Program-made: the position numbers and the translations under genes
Shown here: piece by piece, positions 46,194 to 57,382 of the stretch
How positions within the stretch are numbered: position 1 is the first letter of the stretch
Layout: each line of letters begins with the position of its first letter
Notes under the pieces: model-generated
Seen by the model: the letters and a program-made list of their open reading frames with translations, nothing else
Database searches by the model: none
What the model was told of the DNA's origin: nothing
Source of the DNA: Seiridium cupressi
Lineage: Eukaryota; Ascomycota; Sordariomycetes; Amphisphaeriales; Sporocadaceae
NCBI GenBank assembly: GCA_036674765.1
Contig: JARVKI010000004.1
Location: 620,001-684,000 of the forward strand
Direction: 5' to 3'
Length of the DNA: 64,000 bases

Positions 46194-48137
46194 TTATGCC
46201 GTCAAGGGCTCCTGCTTGCCATCTGCATCAGGACTGACTGCAGAGGATTCCTTGTTCAACGTAACACGATAGGCAGGTAGCTCTATTGAGACTGCATCCT
46301 TCCCAACTGCGACTTCCATGTGCTTGAAGATGAAGTGATCGATTGATTTCAGCCCATACTGAAGTCTGTCCACTTGCGCCCAAGTGTTGCACGTAGCCAT
46401 AGGCCAGATGAATTGTGAGTCTGCACCTGCAAGCTCTTCGGGAGACCCAAACGTGAAAACGCCGCGCCAAGAACTTTGCGTTTTCGTCTCCAGCCCAGTT
46501 GGGTACAACCTCAACCTTACTTCGGCGTGCTCTGGATCACCGCCGGCGAAGGCAGTACCAATCGTGGGTAAAGACTCAAACACATCGACTCCACGAACTG
46601 TCCAATTAGACACCCGAATACCAGGATGCTCGTCATCCAAAGATAGCGTAATAGAAGAATTGGACGCCGCATCGCTATAAGTGCCTGTGTGAGATATCCG
46701 TGTCTCGTCCTTTCCTGCCTCCTCTAGCGCTGGCAATAGTGATTTGATTGCAAGCGTCGTGATTGCGTGCAATGTAAAGCCGGATGTTTCGGGTCCGGCC
46801 GTCAGTATCTGAAGGACAATGTCGTAGTCTGGAATGAGGACGAAATTTGAGTTGTAGTCGAAGATGTTTCCCATTTTCGTGTATAATTCAATAAGACGGC
46901 CACCTTTCGTTTCGTTAGTGAAGCGGAAGATCTCCCAAGGCGTACCAAGTAGAAGATTCGATGATGAAGTCGAAGCCACAGGCTTCAACCAACGGCGGGT
47001 TTTGACTGGTGACAATTGTTCGTGCTTCAGAATGGAGATGCCAAATGCAAGCATGTCAGAGAGGCTTGAGTAGTAATCCCCAGCGCTAGGAAACTTAGTA
47101 ACATGGACTGGTCTGAACATTACAGGATGCTTACGCTTTCTCAAGGCCAACGGTAGCCTTCCACCAGGTGTCATTAACGGGAATGGCCCCAAGGCTGTTG
47201 TCAGGTTTGTCTGTAAACGTATGCGACATTCCAGTCGGTTTCCAAATCGTTTCGCGCAGATAGTCAGAGAAGGGGACGTTCGTGACTGTCTCCACCGCCC
47301 AGCCGAGAAGCGCAAAAGCAACGTTAGAGTACACAGGAGCAGTGAAGGGAGCATAAACGGGCGGGCGTTGACCAAAGAGATCCCAGAATACTATTCGATT
47401 AGCGGTGTATTTCCTAATGATGCGATGACCTACCCGTTCGAGGACATGCAGGCTCTCCCTTCAGCGAGCAATTGAGCAGTATGGAATCCTCAAGAGCCGG
47501 AAAGCCAAGCTCCGTCCAATGGACATCGGGATCTGTGGACAAGTCCGTAACCACTGTGCGCATTAGTAGTTGATACCGGATAGGCTGCATTCTACGTACA
47601 ATCAGAGGGTGCACCGAGATGTGACGACAATGCACCAAGCGTGATGTCATCCCAGTCAATGGTCCATAGCTCGTTCTGTGCGCGAGATTGTTTGTTGAGA
47701 TCACGAAGCTCAGGCAAGTACTTAGTAATCGGATCATTCAGATCCATGCCTTCAGTTCTCAAAATGGCCAGGGCCGGGAACAGTTTCGAAGTACTGGCGA
47801 GCCGATATACTGAGTTGGAATCCACCTCCTTGACCCCATGACTCCCAAACTCGGGTGGTGTATAGTGAAATTCCAGCAGAGGCTCAGTCTCGTGGATTGA
47901 CTGGACGCCGAACGAGACGGCAGAATTATTGAGAGCCGCCGTGACATTTTGCAGCACTTGCTTCAACTGCAGAACCGCGGATTGTATATGAAGGCTGGAG
48001 CTAGGGGCCTTCGGAGCGGGTAGTACCGCTCCCAGCGGTGGACACAAGCCATCCAACGCTGCGAAAGCGCCACCTGAAAGAAATGAGACCAGGCACGCAA
48101 GCCGAAGCGTCGACCAAGGGCGGGTAAGCACCTGCAT
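46194..48137 (-). CDS. Secreted beta-lactamase-like serine hydrolase
   Basis: Minus-strand exons are 48137-47600, 47553-47434, 47390-47135 and 47085-46194; all joins keep the frame, giving 601 residues. There is an N-terminal signal peptide (MQVLTRPWSTLRLACLVSFL, cleavage near residue 26). The class C beta-lactamase/penicillin-binding-protein fold shows the nucleophile motif S115-T-S-K118 in RLASTSKLF and the Tyr motif Y240-S-N242 in APVYSNVAF. The C-terminal 200 residues form the extra beta-rich domain usual in fungal beta-lactamase-like proteins. Several N-glycosylation sites fit secretion. Fungal members act as esterases, lactonases or transacylases; the substrate here is unknown. Introns are 44-49 bases; the last has a TTACTAAG branch site. 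The gene is convergent with the alpha/beta hydrolase. Confidence 0.9.
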
Positions 48138-50054
48138 CGTCGTTGCCTGAATGTATAAGGAGGATGGAACAGACAAGGCTCAGTGTTCTTGTATTGACTG
48201 AGAGCCTTCCTCGAGTCCAGAATTCGTGCGAAACACGGCAGGGCCGTCATATCGGAGCTCGGAGTTCAGCCACTTGCAGCTGCGATCAAGCGCTGGCATG
48301 AGTAATCGTGCATGGACCTTGCCTGAACAGTACTGACAACACAGCGCCTGGCTCCTTTGGTGGAGAACGTACCACTCTCGATATAGCTGCAATGTCATCC
48401 TGCATCCAGATAAACCCTCCCGGCCAGAAATACGGCGTTGCGACCCCAAGGCACCGTTCTCTCGGGCCCGGAGCCCCACTTTGGTTCGGCGTTGAAAGGC
48501 TTGAGTCTGGCTGCACGGAGGGAGTATCGACGCCTTCGGGCGGGCGTGCGATCGACACGCAGGAGCCCCTATCCGACAAGCTCACCACGTGGGATCGAAA
48601 AGCCGTTGTCTAAGATGGCGCCACATCTCAGGCTACTAGAAAGAGCGCAGATGGGCTCAACCACGTTTCATTTTTCACTCACAATGCTGTCCTTCGGACT
48701 GTAAATAAAACGGCAAATACAGATGCACTGAGCATATCCTACACTTCTGAAGCACTCTACAAAGCGCGGTCAGGATCTCCTACATGAGTCTCCCCGAGGA
48801 CACACCTGTGCGTGCCATGGCGGACGTGAACTATTCAGACCGTCAGCAGTGCTAGCGTCGCTGAGGCTCACCGATTCTTGAGCCGCGAGTCCAAGTCACT
48901 GCTCGCTCTCCAATAGCCGTGCAGTAGATCTATGTACCACTGATCTTTTGGCGCTGCGATCTCGCTAGATCCTGATCGCAAGTGTCAGGGTGCAGACCCT
49001 GCGCGTTGATCCAAACTCCCCGGACCTGACGTTCGTGCTACTACGTAGATTCCACTATCCACACCCACCATCTACTAGTGCGCGGTACTGGGGCCCGCAC
49101 CGCCTTTCAATGGATTTGTTCCATTTAGTACGAACTCAAAAGGACCCAACTAGGTAGATATGCAGGTCAACTTGTTCTGCTTGTGTGTGTGCCAACGTGT
49201 CGGAAAACTCAAAATTGCGTCAACCCCGCCGTTTCGGGCAATTTTAATGAAGATGTGCACTGGTCTCCAACACCAGAGAATATCACACCCAATTTTGGGC
49301 GTCTCATGAAGCGAGGAGCTAGCTGACTATGGGGCATAAATTTGCTTCACCCAGGGGATCAGAACCTCCGGCATGCTAGGTTGGCAGCAACTTCTTGACC
49401 CGGGCCGAAAAATCCCATCATGTGGTACTAAGGGCCACCGTATTATTGCACAATCTCAATCATCGTTCTTTTTTCCTTCTAGCGTGATCTGGCAGACGAG
49501 CTGCAAGGACCAGCCCCTGTGAGCATGATGCTTTTGTCGACCATAGTACCCTACGTTTTTGCTTTCACCATTGTTCCTTGACGGAACACTGCCGCAGACA
49601 ATCTACCCACCGCCGGATGCAAGTCGTGGTTGGTCAGACGCCCCTGAGCAGCTAGCGCGCAGTAACCGGTGGATCTTAACTGAGGTCGAATCAAGGCTTT
49701 GGAAATGGAGATCTCCGCCGCGTGTCTGGGGGCGACCCAGTTCGGTGGGATTGGGCTACACCAAATTCAGTCTTGGTTCCGAAGCCCTCGATGGGAATAC
49801 CCACAAGGTGTCGACTGACAAGCCTCAAAAGCACCACGGATGAGGGGCGCCATCCCGTGAGAACAGGAGCCGGCCTCCCTTAAGTTGATCGCGGGTGCGA
49901 CCACCGACTAGGACAAGTTCCTCCCGAGCATAGAACAACAGCACGCAGGATTAATAACCAAGAAATTACTCGAATTACACCACGGATGACAGCGTCCGTC
50001 AAGATTATATGTTTGACATGATCAGTATCGGATAACCGGAAGAGTCTCCTTGGC
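48138..50054. other. Intergenic region, no gene recognised
   Basis: This is fairly GC-rich in its first third. I found no conserved frame. It includes the promoters of the beta-lactamase-like gene (minus) and the HET gene (plus). Confidence 0.5.
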
Positions 50055-51209
50055 ATGGAATTCTCAGGAACGAGCGGCGTGGTCTTCCGCAAGCTGGATC
50101 CTTTGAAATCCGAGATTCGCCTGCTCGAACTACAGCCAGCCGATGGAATCGATCAACCACCAGTCTGCCGCCTAATCGATGTGGCTCTTACAGACAAGTT
50201 AGAGTACCTAGCCATTGCCTGCTCACATTCGGAAACGAGTTCCGAGCACATATTTATCAACAGCAAAAAGGTCACAGTCCCTGCGACCCTGGGACAAGTC
50301 TTGAGGCATGTCCGAGCTGTTTTTCTTGACTCCTCGGCCCGGGAAGATCGATCACGGTCGCCGAACAAGGAGAAGAAAGGACCGCCAAACTGGCTAGTCC
50401 AGGCCATGAAAAATGTCCGATCCATCTTTCCAGATCCTCAAAAGGGACGGTACGAGGGAGATGGTCCCGGAACCCTACTGATATGGCTGGAGCCTTTGTG
50501 TATCAACCGTCGGAATCCACAGGAAACAGCGCAGCAGTTGACGCACATGGCCATGGTCTATCGTTCCGCTCAAATCGTCGTTGGATGGCTCGGGTTGAAG
50601 TCCGAGTTGACCGACGTCGCTCTCGAGACCCTTCAACAAGTAGAAGCCGTATTTCCTCCACATTTTGGTGAGCCCGAAGACAGGAAACTTCACCCGGAGA
50701 ACTACGCACCCCAGCACCAGTGGTTGCAAAAAATCGACTATCTGTGGGAGCATGGGCTCGACGGCCCATATTACCCTGCGCTGCTGGACTTTACGGAGCG
50801 ACCCCTGTTCCACCGTACATGGCTCATAGACGAGATCGCGATGTCTCGCTACCCGGCATTCCTTCTAGGCGACAGGATAGTCTCCTGGAAGCAGGTCATC
50901 ACGCTTAACCGGCTACTGGAAGAATTAAAGGACAATGAGTCGGCTGTCTTTCCACCTGGGCTACGACCGGTCGCTCAGTCGTGGCCGCTAGGTACTATCT
51001 ACACTATGCTTAAACACTACGAGGAACGAAAACGGAAAGAAGAGGAAGAGGAATATGTTGAGACTGGCGTGTTGAGAGAGTTTGAGATGAAGAAACAGAG
51101 AGAGCAAGCCATCGAAATAGCGGGCGCCGGCGAGCAAGCTCACAGTGAAATGAGAAGAGAAAAGGAGAGGCAGAAGTCAATAGCGACTGGTATTGAATGG
51201 GAGAGGTAG
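50055..51209 (+). CDS. HET (heterokaryon incompatibility) domain protein
   Basis: A 384-residue single-exon protein. The HET core is at about residues 139-180: LLIWLEPLCINRRNPQETAQ, then QLTHMAMVYRSAQIVVGWLG. This matches the family consensus of W-x-D-x-(L/I)-C-I-N-Q, E-(K/R)-xxQ, M-xx-I-Y-xx-A and V-WLG, with Glu in place of the usual Asp. FHRTWLIDEIAMSRYP (about residues 253-268) corresponds to the R-xW-x-x-QE block near the end of the domain. The C-terminal 60 residues are highly charged (EERKRKEEEEEY and following) and probably helical. HET proteins mediate self/non-self recognition and cell death after hyphal fusion, but many have no assigned partner. The usual first motif (Y-x-x-LSY-x-WG) is weak; ACSH at about residues 55-58 may stand in its place. 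Confidence 0.85.
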   Translation: MEFSGTSGVVFRKLDPLKSEIRLLELQPADGIDQPPVCRLIDVALTDKLEYLAIACSHSETSSEHIFINSKKVTVPATLGQVLRHVRAVFLDSSAREDRSRSPNKEKKGPPNWLVQAMKNVRSIFPDPQKGRYEGDGPGTLLIWLEPLCINRRNPQETAQQLTHMAMVYRSAQIVVGWLGLKSELTDVALETLQQVEAVFPPHFGEPEDRKLHPENYAPQHQWLQKIDYLWEHGLDGPYYPALLDFTERPLFHRTWLIDEIAMSRYPAFLLGDRIVSWKQVITLNRLLEELKDNESAVFPPGLRPVAQSWPLGTIYTMLKHYEERKRKEEEEEYVETGVLREFEMKKQREQAIEIAGAGEQAHSEMRREKERQKSIATGIEWER

Positions 51210-51853
51210 ACTTGGACATCGGAAGTCGTACCCGGTCGACCGGATGGCCGGTAATGTAATGATATGGAGGACGGGCTATGTTGGGAATGTTGGTGTAAGA
51301 AACTTGCCACGCCCGTTAGGTGCAAGCTGATTCGCATCTGGCGATGCACGGGAGGGAAGTGATACGCTCCAGATACTCAGATGGCGGGGAATAGTCGACA
51401 ACGAGCGGCCGTTGGCATGTCTTAGATATTGGCCGAAAGCTAAGACAAGCCCAACTACAGTGGGCGAGAATAAGAGGTTGTTTACAGCACTGCACTAAGC
51501 AGGAAGGAAATAGTTAGCGATTGAGGCATTTTAATGGAGCGAATGATTGAATCGAAATCAACATCTCATTGCCAGGGTTGTAGATGTGAATAAATGTGGG
51601 AGTGACGGACCGCCACAGCAGAAGTGCCCTTCGTTGAGCTGCAAAAGCGCGGGTGGAAAACTACTGGCACACACTTTATGGATCATGGAGAGCATATAGA
51701 ATGGTGTGTGTTATCATGGCAAAGTGAACAGAATATGCCGAAGCCATGAAGTCCCGTCTGTACCCAAGTACCCAGTAAATCGCAAGGTCATTTCGCCTAA
51801 GAGCTTTACTAAAATTAAAAAATTAAAAAAGAATTTCCCAACACGTTGGAAAC
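51210..51853. other. Intergenic region, no feature seen
   Basis: 3' flank of the HET gene. An A-rich patch lies near 51812-51832. No gene recognised. Confidence 0.5.
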
Positions 51854-52153
51854 TCAATTCTCGAGCTTCAGACTCTTCTCATACGCCGGCAAAGCCCAAG
51901 TCTTCATCCAGGCCGCGTCCAGCACCTGTTCTGCATCTTGTCGCTCTCCAGGCCTCCATGCAAGTATCCACTGCAACAGCTCCAGTAATGCAGTCTTCTC
52001 CTCCCCGTCGATAACAGCCATACCATAGAGCTGCTTCGGATCTTGAATCCATTGCTCAGACCGCCTATCCCACATCCAAATATCACGATCGTGAGTTAGT
52101 GGCCTCCCAGCTTCGTTGGGCCATTTGGGCCAGACTTTCGTGTTAGGAATTAG
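51854..52153 (-). pseudogene. 3' remnant of a serine/threonine protein kinase gene (SRPK-like)
   Basis: Read on the minus strand, this frame runs from WPKWPNEAGRPLTHDRDIW (near 52140) through GEEKTALLELLQWILAWRPG, ERQDAEQVLDAAWMKTWAL and a stop. The last part is the C-terminal lobe end of fungal SRPK-type kinases (LLxLLxWxPxxRpTAeqvLxxxWM). The upstream catalytic lobe (P-loop, HRD, DFG) is not found on this strand up to the P450 gene. The piece therefore looks like the tail of a decayed or truncated kinase gene. A divergent exon structure that I failed to see is the alternative. Confidence 0.55.
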
Positions 52154-53383
52154 AGACCATACCCATTAAATTGGAGAAGACCTGAGGGTGCGCAATGACC
52201 AGTTGGCTAGTGTAGACTGCTTCCTCGTTAAGCACAATAATAGGAGTAGTATACACATGTTAGATTAACGAGGGACTTTGTATGCCATTTCTGGCGATCC
52301 TGCAAAGTGAAACATGACTCAGGAGTGGTCTCAAGAGCTCGGTGTTAGAACTTTTCCTAGCACAAGAAATTAACGTCCCCCATTGTTGAGGTGTAAACCA
52401 GAGTAGAGCCACCTTGTCGTCTGGAGGAGGTCCCTTCGATTATCTCCCCTGTGTGGAAAGAAAAGGTGCGTATCATCAGAACAACAATGATTGCTCAAAG
52501 CTGCGGACGTGTGTATTGACAGGCTGTGAGCGTTGCATTCGAGTGAGATGAGGCTGAACGAGCAGCGGCTAACCCGTTGACCAATTGCATACTGCGTTAG
52601 GAATACGAACGATCTGAGAAGGCACCGTGTCGACCTGGGGCAATCCAATGAGTTGACCACCGGTATATCCGTCTTCAGCCGAGTCCGGGGTCCATGTTGT
52701 ACGAGACACCTGACCGCTTCGGTAGCCGGGAGCCCGGGTATGCTAAAAAAGTATCACCATGTGTGATGGCTGTTCAAACCTATCGGGTACGCACGCCATG
52801 GCGTCACTGGACTGAGCTAGATCCACTTACCCCAACGTTTCCCCATTCCCCATTTCCCATTTTCCCAAGCTCCGCAATCTCCGGCCACAGGGCTGTTGCG
52901 CTGCGAATTCGAATTCCATCCATCTGTGTCTGGTATAGAGGTGAAGTCCCGAGGAGCACCGTGAATGGCCGGATGTAACACCGGTGGTTGAACGATTACG
53001 GGCTTCTGCATATGTCCCGCTTCGAGGGGCAATTGGCACGCCCAAAGTCGCTCCTTTTAGCTGCGCAGATGACATGGCTTGAGGCGCGTTGGAGACGATG
53101 GCCTGGGTCTTGGCGTCTTTCTGGTTCCGCACCCCGCGACTAACCGACCGTGCGCTCTTGGAAGCCGGAACTGGCAAGTGGCTCATAGCTGCCGCCGCGA
53201 GCCGAGCGCTCACCTCATGAAGGATGAAAGGCAGAGCGAGTGATGATGTGACAGGAGGGCGGCATTACTGAGACATTGTCGGAACCAGCGGAGGGCCCAA
53301 TGTTCGAAATCAACACATCTTTTGTTTTGAAAAAAAAAAAAACAATTCAACAGTGAGCGAACCATAGAGAAGTGATATTCATT
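52154..53383. other. Intergenic region; possible coding relic at its right end
   Basis: A minus-strand frame from ATG 53186 to about 52827 has coding-like codon use (many GCC, AAG, ATC and GTC codons) and a Ser/Ala/Lys-rich N-terminus, but no family I recognise and no convincing splice exit. A 13-base A run lies at about 53330-53342 just before the P450. The rest shows nothing. Confidence 0.35.
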
Positions 53384-55126
53384 ATGGTCAATCTGAACAT
53401 TGATGTCACGACAGCCCTATTGGGGCTCGTGGGACTGAGCACAATATATGTAAGGTTGCCGTGTGCCACCTCTTCACTCCATGAGATCTCCGGAGCTCAC
53501 ACCGTTCTAGATTCTCGGCTTGGTAATCTACCGCCTCTACTTCCACCCGCTGTCCAAGTACCCTGGGCCCTTTCTTGCCAAAATCACAGACGCCTACCAG
53601 CTCTACCATGCCTGGAAAGGCGATCGACACCTCGAATTTTGGCGCCAACACGAGCTCTATGGACGTGTCGTGCGCTTTGGACCTAACAGCGTCTCCTTTA
53701 ATTCTAATACAGCCCTAAAGGACATATATGGCTTCAAGTCCAATGTGCGAAAGGCCGAGTTCTACGACGCCTTCGTGCACCCTGCCCCCAACACGCACAA
53801 TGCGCGTGATAAGACTATTCATGCGCGCAAAAGACGCGTGCTGAGCCATGGGTTCAGCGACGGCGCTATAAAGGAGATGGAGCGCTACATATTGGCCAAC
53901 GTGCGTACCCTCTGTGAACAGGTCGGCCTTGGGGCCTCTCAGGAGCGCAAAGGCTGGACTGTTGCGAAGAATATGTCGGATTGGTGCAATTACCTCGCCA
54001 TGGATATTTTGGGCGATCTGTGCTTCGGCAAAGCCTTCCATATGCTGGAGCGACCCGACAATCGATACGCGCTGGAATTGGTCTCTCTAGCAACTACAAG
54101 GCACCTGATTGTGAGCATAACAAACGAAGAAGACAAGCAAAACTCCCGAAAACAGAGCTAACTTAGTAAAAGTGCGGAACGCTGCCCCTGGTTGGCAAGC
54201 TTGGACTTGATAAAGTGCTTTTCCATCGGATTGCTGCTGGTCGTGCCAAGTATATGGCTTACAGCAAGTCTCAGCTGACTGAGCGTACCAAATTGGGCGA
54301 TGACACGGATCGAAGAGACTTCTTCTACTACCTGTTGAGGGCGAGAGATCCTGAAACCGGCCAGGGCTTCACGACACCCGAACTTTGGGGAGAGTCAAAT
54401 CTCCTGTAAGTCAGATTCCAATTGCATGTATGTTGCAGGACTAACTGGAGTCACAGCATCATCGCGGGCTCGGATACAACGTCGACAGCCATGGCCGCAA
54501 CGCTGTTTTATATTGTGCGTAACCCATCGGCCTTGCAGAAAGTGACGGCCGAGGTCCGCGCCCATTTCAGCGATGTCGAGGAGATTCGTCAAGGCCCAAC
54601 TCTAACAAATTGCACCTACCTGCGCGCCTGCATTGACGAAGCCATGCGCATGTCTCCGTCTGTTGGTGGTATCGTGCCCCGTGAAGTCCTGTCTGGAGGT
54701 ATGAACATCGACGGCGAGTTCATCCCTGCGGGAACGGTTGTGGGAGTTCCTCACTACACAATCCACCACAATGCCGCCTACTACTCGGATCCTTTCACTT
54801 ATAATCCCGAGCGATGGATTGCTGGGTCTAGTAAAGTTGCTGGTATCGTAAGCGAGGACGATGTGGCGATAGCGCACGGTGCGTTTTGCGCCTTTTCAGT
54901 TGGACCGCGAGGGTGTATTGGAAAAGGACTGGCCTATGTTGAGTTGACAACAACCATAGCAAGATTGCTATACTTGTATGACCTGCGAAAATCCTCTGGC
55001 TTTGACCCGGCGGAGGGCAAGCCGAGCAACGAGTGGGGCAGGCAGCGCGTCGGAGAATTCCAATTGATCGACCAATTCACCAGCTTGAAAGATGGCCCGA
55101 TGGTCGAGTTCAGGAAACGTTCATAA
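53384..55126 (+). CDS. Cytochrome P450 monooxygenase
   Basis: Exons are 53384-53449, 53511-54110, 54173-54405 and 54457-55126, giving 522 residues in frame. The N-terminus is one membrane anchor (about residues 5-32), then the FHPLSKYPGP hinge. The C-helix RKRRVLSHGFS follows. The I-helix is IIAGSDTTST. The K-helix E-x-x-R is in DEAMRMSP, NPERW is the PERF-like motif, and the heme-binding loop is FSVGPRGCIGKG with Cys453 as ligand. All motifs are intact, so it should be active. It is an ER-bound class II fungal P450 related in style to benzoate 4-monooxygenase or isotrichodermin 15-hydroxylase types, but the CYP family cannot be given. Intron 2 uses an AAAAG acceptor downstream of a GCTAAC branch; the nearer TTAG would bring in an immediate in-frame stop. 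Confidence 0.92.
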
Positions 55127-55743
55127 AGGGTAGGAGACAACTCCAAATGTAGCCGATCACGCGGGGGTGTTCGGGGGCGGGGCGTGACGGACCGAGTGAT
55201 ACTGTTGATAGCAATTACTAGCCAATGAAAACAATGCGCATACCAAAGCTATCAGCCCACAGACCTCGAGCCACTCTCGTGAGGCCTCGGAACCTCAATA
55301 GCACGTGTTGTGGATTGACGGTGTGAAGATGATTCGCCGGTAGAGTGGTAACGCGGGGGAGTGCTAGACCGAGTTCGTATTACTCGCTGCGATTCAGGGT
55401 CTCGTTTGCTCGCAGAGCTACATTGTACCGTCCGATATTGTCATAAGCTTGGTCGAAATCTAACTTGTTCTGGAGACCCTCTTTCCCACTCGCGAAAGCA
55501 CCTTCATTATTGATGGAAAATCTAGCGGCCTCGGTCAATGATGGCGGACGTGAAAGTCAATGCGGCTATACGCGTCCCCGTCCTTGACTTGGCTCTCGTA
55601 ATGGGGAGTGGTATAGGTTGCCGGCGGTTAAAGGATGAAGCCAAAAGAAGTAGTATTGGAGGAGTGAGATATAAATTGAACTCCCTGCAACGTGCTGTAC
55701 ATTGTGTAATGGTCCCAAAAATATTCGGTGCGAGGAAATCAAC
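55127..55743. other. Intergenic region upstream of the GH5 gene
   Basis: Likely promoter and leader of the GH5 gene. No other feature seen. Confidence 0.5.
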
Positions 55744-57045
55744 ATGGCCAAGTCTCTCCTGTGCAACGTTGGACTCCCTCTCCTGGGTCTGAGTGCTTAT
55801 CTTTTGGGCAACGCGCTTGCAGTACCTACACAGAAACATGTAGACCGAGCAGCTTGGCCCTATGGCCCCCTCGTTACTGATGGCCGCGACATCAAAGATA
55901 CTAATGGCGACATCGTGGTATATGCAGGTACGAATTGGCCAGGAGCGGCAGATGTGATGATCCCAGAGGGTCTACAATATCAGTCGATCGAAAGTATTGT
56001 CTCTAAGATTAAGAGTTTGGGAATGAATGCGATCCGACTCACCTATGCCATCGAGCTTATCGACCAGATTTACGACAATGGCGGCGAAGATGTTGCCATC
56101 GAAACGGCCTTGGCGAACGCACTCGGGGCTGCGAATGGAAGTGCAGTTCTTGAAGAAATCCTAACGAACAACCCATCATTCACTGCTAGCACAACTCGCC
56201 TCGAAGTTTACGATGCCATCGCCGCCGAATGCGCGACGCAGGAGATCTATGTTCATCTCGACAACCACATGTCCAAAGGCGAATGGTGCTGCAGTACGGA
56301 CGACGGCAATGGTTGGTTCGGCGACACGTACTTTTCCGTGGCAAACTGGACGCGGGGGCTTTCCTACATGGCAGACCATGGCAAGTCGTGGCCGGCCCTG
56401 GTCTCGATGTCGCTACGCAACGAGCTCCGAAGCCCGGATGATAACGCGACGCTTACGAACAGCTCATACAACTGGGAGGACTGGTACAAGTACACCAAAG
56501 AAGGGACTGAAGCGATCAACTCCAACAACGAGGATGTGTTGATATTCTTATCGGGTCTGGACTTTGATACTTGGTTGACGCCGGTAGTTCAAGGTACTGC
56601 TCTGACCCCAGGAACAGAGACATTTACCTGGTCCGATTTTGACGGATACACGGACAAGTTGGTGCTGGAATTGCACAACTATGCTTCCACGACAACAAAT
56701 TGTACGAGTCTTCAGCAGAGCCTGTACGATGACGGGTTCCAAGCATTGCATCCCGAGGACGAAGGGACTGTCAATGTCTTCCCTGTTGCTTTGACCGAAT
56801 TTGGATTTCAGCAGAACGCGACGACTTGGGAGGGGGTGTATCCGACTTGCATCGCTAGCTTCTTGTCAGAAGAGAAGACAAGCTGGTTCATATGGGTCGT
56901 CGCAGGAAGCTACTACATCAGATCTGGAGTGCAGGACGTGGACGAAAGCTGGGGCCTGCTAACACACGACTGGTCGGCATGGAGGAGCCAGGAGTACGTT
57001 GATGGTGGTCTGATTCCGTTGGTAAATTCCACCGCGTCGCCATGA
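55744..57045 (+). CDS. Secreted glycoside hydrolase family 5 (cellulase-like) enzyme
   Basis: A 433-residue single-exon protein starting at the ATG in AACATGG. The signal peptide covers about residues 1-27 (LLCNVGLPLLGLSAYLLGNA-LA, then VPTQ). GH5 TIM-barrel landmarks are YAGTNWPGA near the start of the barrel, LGMNAIRLTYAIE, YVHLDNHMSKGEWCC, VSMSLRNELR with the acid/base Glu227 (Asn-Glu pair), LVLELHNYAS, and VALTEFGFQQ with nucleophile Glu352. Several N-glycosylation sites fit secretion. The family cleaves beta-1,4 glucans, mannans or related polysaccharides. The Arg before Asn-Glu and the NHMSKGEWCC loop resemble fungal cellulase-like GH5 proteins of uncertain substrate. No carbohydrate-binding module is present. 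Confidence 0.92.
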   Translation: MAKSLLCNVGLPLLGLSAYLLGNALAVPTQKHVDRAAWPYGPLVTDGRDIKDTNGDIVVYAGTNWPGAADVMIPEGLQYQSIESIVSKIKSLGMNAIRLTYAIELIDQIYDNGGEDVAIETALANALGAANGSAVLEEILTNNPSFTASTTRLEVYDAIAAECATQEIYVHLDNHMSKGEWCCSTDDGNGWFGDTYFSVANWTRGLSYMADHGKSWPALVSMSLRNELRSPDDNATLTNSSYNWEDWYKYTKEGTEAINSNNEDVLIFLSGLDFDTWLTPVVQGTALTPGTETFTWSDFDGYTDKLVLELHNYASTTTNCTSLQQSLYDDGFQALHPEDEGTVNVFPVALTEFGFQQNATTWEGVYPTCIASFLSEEKTSWFIWVVAGSYYIRSGVQDVDESWGLLTHDWSAWRSQEYVDGGLIPLVNSTASP

Positions 57046-57382
57046 GGTTGAAGTGTGCAAGTAGCAAAGAAGACCGATAAGGCCAAAATTGAAAAATCCA
57101 AAGCAATTGCATGTCCAGGTCAACAATAAAGACCTGATTGAGATTTGCAATGACAAGAGTGACAGTTGAATGTCTAAGAAGGTACACCAGTGATCATTTG
57201 TGGCTAATGCAAGGTGGACGCCACAAGCCGCATAATGCATAATGCGCTAACGTAATGCAGCCAGACAAAAAGATGCTGTTTCTCTGCTATGCGAGGCTGA
57301 GAGGCTGTGGTTTGTACTCGCAACGACCATGCACTTCAACAGGTGTGTGTACCGGCCAACGTAGATACGCTTTGGTGCCAGA
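57046..57382. other. Intergenic region between the GH5 and nucleoporin genes
   Basis: Short same-strand gap holding the GH5 3' flank and the nucleoporin promoter. No other feature seen. Confidence 0.5.

Noticed and set aside
41386..57045. Complete secondary-metabolite cluster
   Set aside because: No polyketide synthase, nonribosomal peptide synthetase, terpene cyclase or pathway regulator is present in the window, so the metabolic genes cannot be called a complete cluster.
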